Shown in pieces: positions 43,096-55,806 of a stretch of 64,000 nt of DNA. The translations under genes and the position numbers were made by a program. This DNA is from Colias croceus (lineage: Eukaryota > Arthropoda > Insecta > Lepidoptera > Pieridae), in assembly GCF_905220415.1 (NCBI RefSeq), contig NC_059555.1, forward strand, positions 6,502,001 through 6,566,000. Reading direction: 5' to 3'. Every line of letters starts with the position of its first letter. Position 1 is the first letter of the stretch. Under the pieces are notes generated by a model. It was not told the origin of the DNA, searched no databases, and saw nothing but the letters and a program-made list of their open reading frames with translations.

Positions 43096-43411
43096 ACAGA
43101 ACGAGCAGCCTCGCGAAGCAGTGGCTTAAGAACATTTAGAATGTCACTTAATAAATTTGCACTAACGATATAGTTTTGTTTAAAATTGACCAATTGAATT
43201 GAACTGATTGAAGCTTACAATTGTCTGACGGATGGTCGGATAACCAATCAAAAGGACCGTTCGTGCCGTTTGTCTTACTGACATTTTAACCTGACAAAGG
43301 CGACTTGAAGACGACGATTGGAAAATGACAGCACACGCGTTTTCCTTGATCAAGGCACGTCCACACGATCTGCTTCGCGCGGCAATTCCTTCGCGAGGCT
43401 GCTCGCTCTGT
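43096..43411. repeat. Inverted-repeat-bounded segment, MITE candidate
   Basis: ACAGAACGAGCAGCCTCGCG (43096-43118) is mirrored by CTTCGCGAGGCTGCTCGCTC (43389-43411), 23 bp with one mismatch, spanning 316 bp. The interior has no coding frame of note. No target duplication could be fixed. Confidence 0.5.
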
Positions 43412-44853
43412 AGAGACCCATGTATTAATGATCGAACCACATTATATTCAGCTTTATTAAACAGGAAACAGTTCATATTTATTTATATTCATTGTGAACG
43501 TGTTATGTTATCAAGTGATTCCTTGATATCGTAGTTTTCTCCTTTCAACTTGCAAAAGTAGACATAGATCGTACATCCTGTTTATTATATTCGTTTGAAA
43601 TAAAATACAAGTTTATAATGGCATTAAAAAGGCAAGTAATAAATAAATCAGTAAACATGACCTGTTACAAAGAATGAAAGAAAGGTAAGAATATCTCATA
43701 AATGGTAAATATACTTCGAACAAGATTCGAACAGTATTAAATAACATGACCGTTCGGTCATTAAGAATATTATCATTAGAAAGGATCTCTATAGATAATG
43801 TAAAGCGGTAAGCAATTTCAGGATGTGAAGGACGTAAAATCATAGAAATGTAGTTTTTAAGCCATCCTTACAAAAGTTTTTGTATATATGCATTATACTG
43901 ATATTAATTATACCTAAGCTAGCGTTCAATAGAGCAACGGCATTATATAAACCTCATTGAATAGCAGGCAATTTGTAAAGGAAATTGATAACCAATAATT
44001 TTGAAACAATCCACAGGGCGCGCAGCAGCTCCAACAAAACGAACCCTCACAAAGGTAAGGAAACAGCCAGTTTCAGGGTTTACAAAGAGAATAATATTAG
44101 ACGACCACAATGGCGGTGCTTGCAGCGAATAAAAAACGGATGTGTCAATAATTAACCGTGTGATTCAGCAGCCGACGCCGGCGGCCATCGATTGCGGAGC
44201 CGGTTTCAAAAAAAAAAACCTACGTATTGTGTATTTGGACGAGGGAGAGCTTTGCTTGTCATGTTTTCATAGCGCGAGGCTGGGGTGAAAAATATTACAC
44301 CCCCGGGCGATTATGTGAGAATGTTCGGATAAATCGCATGTGCGAGTACCTACGATATCGTTAAGCCTATTGTGATTTGAATTGCTTATTTGTTTAACGC
44401 ACCGTGTTTAGATTGTTATGTACAATGTTATGTGATAAGTACAATGTATATACGTTGTTAAAATTAAATAGATTAGTATGAGTTGCCATAGTCACGGATT
44501 AACTATTTTCCTATTTTCTTATCTTAGTTTTTAACTTCTGGAACGTGCGGCACAAAGGCCACTTCACTAGTAATGCAAATAGGTACCTTAAATTGTAATA
44601 CTACCTTCTATTATTATTTCTAAATACTTTACTATTTATTATCATATGTTTTTTTTTTCTTTTCAAAAGAAAAAAACTCTTGGAAGCGTCCTCTTTTTCA
44701 CTTATTTATAGTCATTTTACTAAGGAACCTTGAAACTGTGCCTGTGCCATATCCACCGGGAAACATTTTAATAGTCTTGGTAGTTAAACAATAATCAGTT
44801 AGGTACATATACTTTCAAATATGTGAGTACGAATAATTTGCATATATACATAA
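43412..44853. other. Non-coding stretch
   Basis: AT-rich, with a GC-richer spot around 44165-44310 (GCCGACGCCGGCGGCCATCG). No gene seen. Confidence 0.3.
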
Positions 44854-45091
44854 TCCATACTAATATTATAAATGCGAAAGTAACTCTGTCTGTCTGTCTG
44901 TCTGTTACTCAATCACGCCTTAACTACTGAACCAATTTGCATGAAATTTGGTATAGAGATATTTTGATACCCGAGAAAGGACATAGGCTACTTTTTACCC
45001 CGGATAGGTTTTATCCCGGAAATCCCACGGGAACGGGAACTATGCGGGTTTTTCTTTGACTGCGCGGGCGAAGCTGCGGGTGGAAAGCTAG
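44854..45091 (+). mobile_element. Non-autonomous Helitron (Lep1-like), well preserved
   Basis: Starts TCCATACTAATATTATAAAT, then a (TCTG)n run, GAAATCCCACGGGAACGGGA, a GCGCGGGCGAAGCTGCGGG hairpin, and CTAG at 45088-45091. Nearly the full-length mirror of 27004-27238. Confidence 0.78.
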
Positions 45092-48000
45092 TATGTTCAT
45101 ATTATCCTTAAGTGCCAGGAAGGTATATGGATATATATACATAATACAAAGGTTTGATGCTCAGGAAATTGCTTGATCTTCACAAGTCAAGTGTAGTTAG
45201 TAGAGCACTAGTCACTCCTCATCCCCTCAAATGTTTCGTATTATGAGGAATACAATATATAACAATATTGTCATAATATAGTATTCCTCAATGAATATTC
45301 ATAACACGGAAGAATTTAGCTAGAAACAAACATAATTTTATGTTTACTCATGCTCAAATGGTCTATTAATATCCGACAGGTAAATTATAAAGATTTTATT
45401 GGTGGGGTTGTGTCTCTTTTATCCAAAATTTGTGTTAAATTGCATAAGGCAAATTTGAATGAAAATTAAATTCTGGATATAAGCGAATAAAAGTATAGAA
45501 ACTAAGCGAGCGGAGCTACAAAGTGACTTTGTATCGTATTTAGTATCCATGGAAAAAGGACGCACATAAAGAAAACAAGTAGGTACCTACCTATTTCTAA
45601 ATATACACGATGAAGTCACAAAATATCAATATTCTGCGCAATCACAAAAATATAATTCAAAAAAGCCATAATATCGCTGCATTACGGAGCTTATAAAATT
45701 AATTACAATAGCGAGTAGTATCAGACAATAAGTCGGCAAGATCCCGATAAATCCACGCACAATTTGAACCCCGCGAGGATCAGGAAATTCATCTCGCTAA
45801 TCCAAAGCCTGTGAATAGTAAAAGTGATTCTATTCATCAGCTCTATTCACCAGGGAAGGGAGGCAAGGTGGGGGAGGGGGGTTGGAAAGCGCTAAAATTT
45901 AATAAAGCCGAGCTCGTCGGACAGCCCTCGCGATTAATTACGCACAAGAGGCTAGTAATGATACCTACCCGCTCCATAAATACCGGGGGTAGTTTGTCGC
46001 TCATCTATAATGCATCGCTGAATCTGTACAGCGTTTACTTTGGATTATATTATGTTGATGTTAATATTTGATAGGCGAAATTAATTTGTTTACGCCTAGT
46101 TTCACTTTGGTGTATGAAGTGGCGAGTGTTGATATTGAAACACGTATTGTTTATTACGGCACATACGGTGAGCTTTATTGGAGTTTTTATTTGAATGGCG
46201 TCGAAAAAGCTGGGATTTTTGAATTGTAATAAATGATGCACAATAAAGTATTATAAAAATAAAGATAATTTATCAGCATCCACAAGTTGTGTTTCAATAT
46301 ACAATTATTTCAACAGTTTTAATTTCGTAGTCAGTAAGAAATATTTAATCTGAAATTGTTTATCATTATGAAAATAAATATTTTTAGAAATGTGTGCGAA
46401 TCTTTGGGATTATTTTATGCAAGTTATTTTATAACTTTCATGTATTGTACAAATTCTAAGCATATTTTTATCAATAAATAATACAGGCGAAGAGTAGGGC
46501 ATTTATTTATATATCTTTGCTATTTAAGATCGAAAACATGTAAAAAAAATTTCCCTACGATCACAATATTATATGTACTAAAATTCCCCCAAAGTACTCC
46601 GCTCCCTTTAGCTCGAAAGTAAAATTAAACCACCATCTCGAAAACTCCGTATGTGAAAAACTTACGTCATAAAAGGTCTTATTAAAACACTCGAGACGCA
46701 CTTATCTAAACTAAACCCACACAGCACGGCGCTCGTTCCCTCCACGCCACGCATTATTCCACCGGGGAGGCTCCGCAGTCACATTTATATAATTTCACCT
46801 TAGATTTTCCTTTTGTTGCGTCGTAGGCAACATCAACCATTTACTAATGAGTTGCCGGTTCATGTGTCTTATATAACGGATCATTTTAATGGAAAATTTC
46901 TGCACAAAAAGGATGGCTTAAGCTATTTTCTTTGTGGCAATATTGCCGTCGGTTCAAGGGAGTAATTACAAAAATAGAGATCGTATTCTGTTGTTTTATC
47001 TTGTAAATATATCGAAAAAGGTACCTATGTGTGTAGTTAGAATGGTAAGTTCCATTTTTTCTGTAATGATTGTTCGCTCATAATGAGTTAATGAGTATTA
47101 ACTCATTATGAGAAATTGTCCTTTCTACGGAGATATACCATCAATATGATAACGCCTACGCCTGGAACGTATATTTGGTGCTAGTATCGGCATTTATTGT
47201 ATTGTGTTCCTATTCAACATTCAGACCAAAAATCCATCCCAATAAAATAATTCTGTCGCTCGCAGCATTGCATTTCTATATTCACACATAGAGTGTACAA
47301 CGTGTACAGTACATACCACAATACATACACGCGGCTACGTCCCCTATTTACAGAGAAATTCTTCAAGTGGCGCGTTTGAAGCCCGGGCATATTCTGATGC
47401 GGGTAACGACATCTTTTGTTACGTTTCTACTCCGCTATACGCGGGTATACGCTCGTAATCCGCGCTCCGCTCGAGTATTTCGAGTGTTTCACATTCGCCC
47501 GCTCTCCATTCGTCGCGAGGGAACGGCGTCACACTTGACTCTTGCTCTGCTACGAGTTGGGAACTGAAGCGGGTTTCTTGTGCCCCTAGCTGATAAACAG
47601 GTATGCAGAACACGATCACTCTAACTTGTTGTACTGTTTTTTGACTATCTTGCATGTTCCGCTGTCAATACTTGCCACAAAAGAAAAGGATGTTATCAAA
47701 GTCAAAGTGCAGTGAAGATGGAGGTCCTGATTAAAAACTTGTATCTTCGATACGAAATATCTCACAATCCATCTATTACATGGTATTGGAATTGGGTTAT
47801 GGTATTGGTGAATCTTAGTTGTTACGGTTAATTAAAATCAGGACTAAAGGCACTGTATTCACTGTATCCGTTCTTCATGTATGTAATTACAGTATTTTAA
47901 AATATGTTATATACATCGAAAACTATTGAATAAATACACAACTTAATGCATTCTGAATTAGGTAAAGCACTACCGTGTTATATTCTTCTGTATCAATACA

Positions 48001-51000
48001 ACATGATCGACTATGTCCATCAAGAGCGCCACAGCGAGATCCACAAAATAACATCACTACTATCTACTATCAACATGAGGAAGACTCATATTTCAATAGA
48101 AAGGAAGTGCTAGTTCTCCGCTCCCGCGGCCTCTTCTGCCCGACTCCTACATCCTCATCGCGTCGCGGTATCGTCTCCGTAATTGGAGCTGGAGTGGCAA
48201 TTAGCGGCCACTTGCCTCTGTCACCGCTCGACGTCTCTTATTCTACTGCTACCTTGTTATTCCTACCTACTATTTTTAACTATTTACTCGTTAAAGAAGT
48301 TTGCGCTGGAGAGAATTCTTAATTTAGTATTCAATTTCGAGATTTTCTTCTCGCTCCGTATAATGATGGATTGGCGGTTTAATTTATTCAACGATTTATA
48401 ATGAACTGTTTCGGTGACTTTTCCCAATTCTATTTTAAGTATAATTAATATTTTGGATATCAGTGTTAGAGCATGAAATTTTCTTTACTTATTTTATATT
48501 CATTTCATATAAAAAGTAAACGCTTGTATCCTCACAGTAAATTATATACATTTCCAGAATGTATCTTTTTAGCCAAATAATGTTATTGAGTGTAATATGA
48601 CTTATTTAACCCGCGAAATTATATTTAGAAATTAAAAATCAATAGATAGATAAGATTTGTAAAGTTTGAAGAAAGGAAAATATCAGCGAACTATTTTCAT
48701 ACGCAGGACATATGTGAACATTTTTCATCCGGCTTCTAATCATCGGTATCAATAATTGAATTTCATGTGCTGGGGGATCACTTCGTAAATTCCAACCTAA
48801 ACCCTCTATTAATTGCCAGAATTAATTCGTCCCCTACAAAACATTAAGTTCGGCGTACATAAATGTGTATTTCCATGCAAACCTTAAATTTGTTTACAGC
48901 GTTTTTTTCCAATAAATTATTATTGGATGTTTTACTCTTGAAGAACTTAATTATATGTGTGAGTGTTAGGTATAGGTCTATTGTTTCAATAGCAGTGTTA
49001 TTTTTTTCAAAGGTTTCACCAGATTATAATAATGTTACACGGTTTGATACATTTAACTCTCTAAATACTCTAGGTACTTTTGTTCTAATAATAAGATTTT
49101 TGAATAGATCTTGTCTTAGCTTTCCAGGAAAATGCCTATAAATAAATAAAAAAAAACAATGCCTATATTTAATAACTTTGCTTTATATTTGTCTGTTTTA
49201 AGGCATTCCTACATTGATCTTAGTATAACGTTTTAGTTTTAAGATATATATTTCAATACAACACCATAAATCGCAACATTTCTTACATCGTCCATTGAGC
49301 GTCGATCCTTATCAACCCTTAGGGGGTGTTGGGGGGTCTAATCGCAATCGATACGAGGTCCCTGATGATGCTGACTCAATACTCGACGCTTCGCACTTAC
49401 GTTACCATTATTTTTATCCATTACATAATAAGGCTATATATTTCTACACGAAATAATTTCTTCGTTCAGCTATAAGCATTTTATATTCCGAAAAATATAT
49501 TCTTTATTTGTGGGATATTTTCGTCATTGTATTGATATATCATGTTTTCTGTTATTATTTAAGTTAATGTTAAGTTTAATGAGTTACTAATAATACTTAA
49601 GATAGAGAGAGGTCCATTTTGTCCATTTTCTTTTTCACTTTCTGACATAAAAAATGGATATAATTAATATGATAATGAACTGCATAGTAAAGAGATTTAT
49701 AAGAAGATAAAATATTATTGAATATCTACTCAGAGTCTTTGAAGTTGAGAATAATTTAAATCGCGCACAACTTTTGAGTTGATTTTAATTGAAAACTACA
49801 ATTGAATTTTAAGTTATTCGGCTTTATAATCCATTTATTAATTAATTCGATGAGATATTCCTGTATAATATTCTTAAAGTACCTAAGTAACCATTACCTA
49901 CCACTAGGGTACACTTTTAGTTTACAATTCATATGTTTTAGGTGTTTTGGTAGGTGACACTTGTATGTATTATGTTAACAAGTCATACATGATTTTCTTA
50001 TAGAGGTTTCTTTGGTTTACCTTACAAAGCTATAAACTTCGTACCTATATAGAGTATAACCAAATATTTTATGTGCTCATTTCGTTCAATCTCGTATATA
50101 GCTTCGTGCCTATCACTTTCAGTATCGTGTTGCATATCCATTCGATATACACTATTGCGTCGTACGTTCGTGACACCGACACCCCGCACTCACACCCCAT
50201 GTAGCTACACCCTTACCGAAATACATCTGCGGCTCGCTCGCGCCTGTCACCCAAATATACATCGTATGTACCGGCCTTAGGGCCTACACGAAAATAAAAC
50301 GTGTTTCTTGTCTATGGTTTAATGTGGTCATTGTGTACATAGAGGGCGCGCCCCTCGTTGTCGCCGAACAAACATGGCGGCGGCTAACGAGGTTTTTGCG
50401 CGCGGCTACCGTGAGCGATTTCGCGCCTAATTTGGACGTACGCTATGCCTCTCTTTATTTTGATTTTCACACAATTTTGGAGAATCACTTTAAAATGCAA
50501 TCTCTGCTTTATAGAACAGATAATGAATGTAAAATTTAATAGCGTGGTTCATTAATACTGTTAAATTATTCTAATACAATCTAATTTTCAAAGATAATGA
50601 AGGTAGGTAGGTAATACACCTAAGTCAGTGTACCTATATCAGAAATGGCAATACTGCCGAGTATATTGAATTTAATACTTGTGGGGTTCCATTTCATCCT
50701 AAATCACTTGAACTTTCCATTATCGAACAACAGCTGTCGAGGCACCATCGCATCTAATCTAACTAAAACAAAAACAAGATATCGGAGCATGTCTAGTTTC
50801 GTTAATAAAGATGCCACCCACCGCCCGCACCACCCTGGCTTGCGGTCCGAAATAGCCCTCGGCGACGACATTGTCCCTTGGACCATCTACTAAAACAGAA
50901 CCATCTCTTGTATACATAGACGGTCGATTGTATTATCCTATTCTATTACACAAGCAATTTAGGTATCTATTGCGGGGTACTTTTTCAAAATAACGAGCAT

Positions 51001-53820
51001 GATGATTCGAATTTTGGGACTCTGTACTAAAAAAGCCTGCATCTAATTTTCATCCCGTTTGTATTTAGGCGATAAATTATGTACAAAAGAATAAGTCAAT
51101 GCCATATTTTGATTAGGACTTTCTGTTGTTGAAAGCATTTATTTTATTCTATATGCATTGTTGTTTTATTATCCATACCAAAACCAATAAGCGCAAGTAC
51201 TAATTTACTCTTTGATCTAAGAATTTACTAGACTTATGTACCTATGTTGATGGCAATTTTCAAATTGAAGCAAAATTAGTAAAAATTGTTATAGCTGGGA
51301 TTTTTTCGGTCCTTATGCTCATCTGCTTGTATCTATTAAAATTAATAAGTTGATCAAGGAATAATTTCCTCTGGAAAAATATTGATGATGGTTTGTTTAA
51401 TTCCAAACTACCACAAACATTTCCATACGTTCCATTATTTACGTAATGTTTAACTAATATGATCAAATCATTTGTCCTCTATAGAGAATTTCATTTCTAC
51501 CGATGTATTAATATCTACCCAGAATATCTAAGAAAAACTTGTAAACAAAAAACTTACGCCTTCGATTCGAACAGAACACCCTATCTTAATTTGTTAACAA
51601 AAACTAACTTATAAAACGGAAGCTGTTGAAAACGTAACCAAAATAAAATGACCTGCGTATCTTGAGTATGTCTAACTAAAGGTATTGGAATTAAAAAGCA
51701 AATTCGTTCACTTTAATTTGGTTGGCAACAAAAAGATTGGCAGCGGTTCGTTAAAGAGGGCATTATTCTTCCAACAAAACGTTATTAAATCTCATTTTGT
51801 CGGGATAAAGATGTTTTGAATTGTATTGTGTATTGTGCAAATGGGGACTTAGCGCCTTTTTGGTGTATACTTTCCAGTTTTGACGTATTTTCATTATTTG
51901 GGATACAGATAGGAATGTTTTGTAGAAATATAAGTATGTGATTGATAGGTTATATTTATTGGAATTATACATATATTTAAATGTTTTGACTTCTTAACTA
52001 TTCTGAACAAAAGATTGTGTTATTTGTGAGCGAGTTCTGTTTCTATTCAAAAAGCTACCTACTCGTGTTTATATTTTCTGCATGGAAATTTTGTATACTT
52101 GGAATTATTTGTGAATTAACAATCGTATAGATTTTATTAATGAACTTATAGTTCAAAGAAAGATAAATACGCAATATAAATTATCGATGGGCTGAAGAGT
52201 GATGACGATGCTGATGACATTAACCAAGGCTGAGGCATAAGCATATAGCCAATTAAATTATTGGCTATAAGGGGTGTGAATATAAATATATCACAATAGA
52301 ATTACAACTCGCATGTGCAGTACACTTTTTTTTGTTTTATAAAAGGTTTACTTGCGGGATATAATATTATGTATCCTGGAAGTAAACCTTTTACGTTCGT
52401 ACGTCGTATCGTTACGAATGTACGTGCTCTAGAAATTTATTTCGTATGCAGTGCTCAATTTTTATCCATGTTTCCAAAATGTAGGTACTAGCCCTGATCC
52501 CGATATTCTGATTATATCTTCATTTATGCATGTACTATATTACATAACAACCGATATACATCGCATCAAATGCGTTATTGATTAACCGATCACTTTGCGG
52601 CATCCGCGTATTTGTCACACAATCGAACAATGAAATAGTACCGATCATTGTCGGATAGTTTCCGGACGATTAGCCCCCGACATTCATAGAAAATGGGATG
52701 AAAATGTCAAAATACAATCTCTGGTGGCAATCTAAACCGATCTACGAATAAAGAATGATAAACTTTGGGCAAAGGAGTTAAGGGTGGAAATCGTTAGCAA
52801 TAAAATGCAGTGCTAGAAATATCTGCAATGGACACAATAGGATTTGTTCGTAACACTAGAACTTGTCAACGCATGCTTTTATGGCGAGCTTGTGACTGCG
52901 AAGTTGGCGAACAATGATAGCAAGGCTTTAAATCGTTTTGTAACATTAGAATTGCGCAAAACAGGAATTTGTGAATTTAGTGAATTGAGCCGTTAAGGGT
53001 TATAAATGTGTAGAGTCGTACGTTAGGTGTCAAAATATCTATCGTAAATATAAATTATTTTAGGTTAAAAATATAAGTAAAGTAGCTACAAGTATCTGTA
53101 TAATAATAGTTAAATCTTTCATAAAGGTAGATTTTTCTGTTCAAATAGTTTCCTATTACTTTTCTATAGTATTGACGACAGTAAGCCTATTATTTATAGT
53201 GCTAGGTTGCATAAGTCTAAAGAAAGATTATGCTGAAGAATTAGAACTTCCATCGTCTCTGGTAACACGCGTCGGTTAAAATGAACTTAATTTATTTATT
53301 GATAGCGCTATAATTATCAACTTCGCAATACTTGTAAACTTTTTGTAAACTTATGACTTGTAGAAAAAATGTCTATAACATAATCAATAACTCAAGAGGA
53401 GTTGAAGAAGCAGTTATTATCCTTGCTTTTATTTTCCACCAAAACACAAGACTTTGACAAAAACAAGGCTAATTTTCAGAAATCACTACCGATAAAAATA
53501 ACCTATACATATACCGATAAAGATAAAAATAACATCCACTCCACAGTTTTCTAAACTTCCAAAATATAAAAGGCCGTGTCCACAAATAATTGGCCCACGA
53601 CATCCACTTGCTTCGGGGGATCTTGGGATTATTCTATTTCAACAACTCAGTCGTATTGTCATCTATTGGCCTCTATTCTTCAGTTATAGTACATATTAGC
53701 AATCCTTCTCTACACAAGGCAATTGACAGGCAGTTAAAGAAACTTGTCAATTCATTTTTTGCAGGATTACTTTTTGTTGTATTTTATATCATGTTTTTGT
53801 GATTTATTTTTGTCAATTGA
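45092..53820. other. Long non-coding stretch
   Basis: 8.7 kb with no recognisable exon. GC/CpG-richer patches lie at 45760-45990, 46690-46760, 47340-47600, 48110-48240 and 50100-50440. The last contains AACATGGCGGCGGC, which matches the extended YY1/Pho motif seen near some promoters. About 47975-48240 (CATCAAGAGCGCCAC and following) may be a decayed retroelement. None is strong enough to call a gene. Confidence 0.3.
47077..47112. repeat. Perfect 16-bp stem hairpin
   Basis: CTCATAATGAGTTAAT, loop GAGT, ATTAACTCATTATGAG. Too short and simple for a microRNA precursor. Confidence 0.75.
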
Positions 53821-54010
53821 CTAGCTATCCGCCCGCGATTTTAAGGGGATTTTAGACTTGATGCTTGCAAAATGCAAAAAATCTGAACCGATTTTAATAA
53901 AATAGAATAATAGATATTATTCCGTTCTATCAAATTCGGTACAGACATTCCAAAGCACTCACGAGCAGAAAGAAAATGTATCATTGAAATTAGCATTTGA
54001 GGGAAATCTG
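53821..54010 (-). mobile_element. Eroded Helitron fragment
   Basis: CTAG followed by CTATCCGCCCGCGATTTT and, further in, TCTGAACCGATTTTAATAAA. The outer end is not clear. It abuts the 3' tail of the LINE at 54021. Confidence 0.4.
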
Positions 54011-54020
54011 TGATGTTGAA

Positions 54021-54022
54021 AT

Positions 54023-54053
<31 letters not shown>

Positions 54054-54056
54054 TTT
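54021..54056 (-). repeat. (AAAT)n tail of the LINE
   Basis: About nine ATTT units on the plus strand directly after the LINE 3' UTR, i.e. a 3' microsatellite tail. Confidence 0.8.
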
Positions 54057-54416
54057 CTGATTCCTTACAGCTATTCATACAATAATTACATAATAATAGA
54101 ACAATACGCCAATAAAAAGGAATTCCGTTAATAGAATTATTATAAAAACATATTGTGACAAGGAAAATCGAGTAAGAAAGTAAGAGGAAAAGATATACGT
54201 TAAAATAATAATTAACAAAAGACTCTTGTGATGAGTGTAGGTGTAGTAATGGTGTGTAATATGGGTGTGTAGCACAGAGCATATAATGGAGGTTTGAAAA
54301 CCTCCTTTATCTGTTCTGTGGTGTGTAGTCTGTTGTGAGTGAGTGAGTGAGTGACTGACTGATTGACTGAGAGTATGTATGTATAAATTTAAGTAACTAA
54401 AAATTAAGTACTGAAA

Positions 54417-54957
54417 CTAGTTATTATTATTAATTATTGGAAAAAGTGATTGCTTTTTTAAAATTTGAGCGAGATTTCTTAAATATGTCCACATTAGAAA
54501 ATTTCTTATTATATATATCTGGCAAGCGGAAAAGAGCTGAGTGTTGCAGATGCCTGGTTGATGCAAGCGGTACTCTGAATAAGTGTGTGTGTCTAGTGCG
54601 GAGCGATGGCGCCTGAATAGATATATTGCTGAGAATATTCGGCAGTCCAACTTATTGTTTATAATGTCATAAAAGAGCATCATATCAATAATATCCCTTC
54701 GCTGTTCTAAGGTATTTAATTTGTGGAGTGCACAAGATTCGAGATAATCAGCTGGATTGGCATGACATAAAAAATTTAGCTTTTTTACAAAGATTTTTTG
54801 AATTTTTTCTAGCCGTTCAATATGACAACGATAAATTGGACGCCAAATAGAACTCGCAAATTCGAGCACACTACGTACATACGCGAAATATAGTACCTTT
54901 AAACATAGAATGTCATTAAATGCATCACTAGTGCGAAGTATGAATCCTAGATTTTTA
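54417..54957 (-). CDS. LINE ORF2, C-terminal piece
   Basis: Encodes the region after the RT thumb: KNLGFILRTSDAFNDILCLK, VLEFASSIWRPIYRCHIERL, EKIQKIFVKKL, RRDIIDMMLFYDII, ending in INNNN and a stop at 54417. Its upstream end is the target duplication GATTTTTA (54950-54957). It has no start of its own; it is the downstream half of a frame broken by insertion B. Confidence 0.8.
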
Positions 54958-55806
54958 CATGGACCCAATAAATATCTAGAGGACTTATCATAGCCATAGT
55001 AAACAGCGTAATTCGTTTCTCAGCTACAACAGAAGGCAGCGCTGGGATTTTATCTTGCCCTCATTGTAAACGAAATTATCATATTGCATGTTTGTTCCCA
55101 ACTGACAAAAAGAAACAATTGACAAGCGAATTTAAAAAAAAAATGGTTTTGCCCTGAATGTTCCACTCATCAGTCAAGATCTCTGAATACTGAAAATACC
55201 CCAGTACGCTCATGCGCTCAATTGTTACAACGAAGTCCTGATAACATTACAACACGTAGAGGTGGCACATCTTCTTTTAAATCCCCTATCGCTGTGAATA
55301 ATAATGCATTATCAGCTGACTCTATTCGAGAGATTATATCCGAAGAGATGGAAAAGCTGCGGCGCTCACTGGAATCATCAATTATGAATAGGATTTCGTC
55401 AGATTTAAATTGTATAAAGCAAGAAATTATTAGTTTAAAAGACAGTATCACATTTATAAACAGCAGATATGATGATTTCAGCAAAACTATTTCAACGCTT
55501 GAAAAAATTAATAACTCTAATTCGTAATTCTGCACTAAGCCCTGTGAGGAGCATTCAACGCTCTTAACTAAAAACTAAAATAATTCAAAAACACCGGAGT
55601 TTTTAAAACAACGCCCTCTAGATGTAATAATTGAAAATCGATAGTTTGCTGTTTCCATAGTTCTAAAATTGGTCACTAGTGGTGCTTTTAAAGCTGCAAA
55701 TTAAATAATAAGCTCAAATCAGAGCGCCATCTAGTAATAGTCTGAAATTACGGGGTACGATCTCTAGTATGACCATTATCAGTCCTTTTAGATTATATTC
55801 GTCCAT
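54958..55806. mobile_element. Insertion B: TIR element carrying a LINE-ORF1-like frame
   Basis: The 849-bp insert is flanked by GATTTTTA (54950-54957 and 55807-55814). The ends are imperfect inverted repeats of about 40 bp (CATGGAC...ATCTAGAGGACT against ATGGACG...ATCTAAAAGGACT). An 8-bp duplication fits hAT, P or Merlin-type elements; the family is not settled. No transposase is present. Confidence 0.7.
55021..55527 (+). pseudogene. PHD-finger/coiled-coil frame inside insertion B
   Basis: Reads SCPHCKRNYHIACL, then KKKWFCPECST after a run of ten A where nine would keep frame, then NTPVRSCAQLL, NITTRRGG and a heptad-rich segment (EEMEKLRRSLESSIMNRI, LKDSITFINSRYDDFSKTIS), stop at 55525. The C-x2-C...H-x2-C...C-x2-C pattern is a partial PHD finger. 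The arrangement resembles ORF1 of lepidopteran LINEs but differs from the ORF1 of the host LINE. The frameshift, the absence of an ATG at the front and the lost C-terminal domain mark it as broken. Confidence 0.6.

Noticed and set aside
47077..47112. MicroRNA precursor
   Set aside because: A 16-bp perfect stem with a 4-nt loop is too short.
54043..54282. Small minus-strand frames near the LINE tail
   Set aside because: They lie in the LINE 3' UTR and microsatellite tail.
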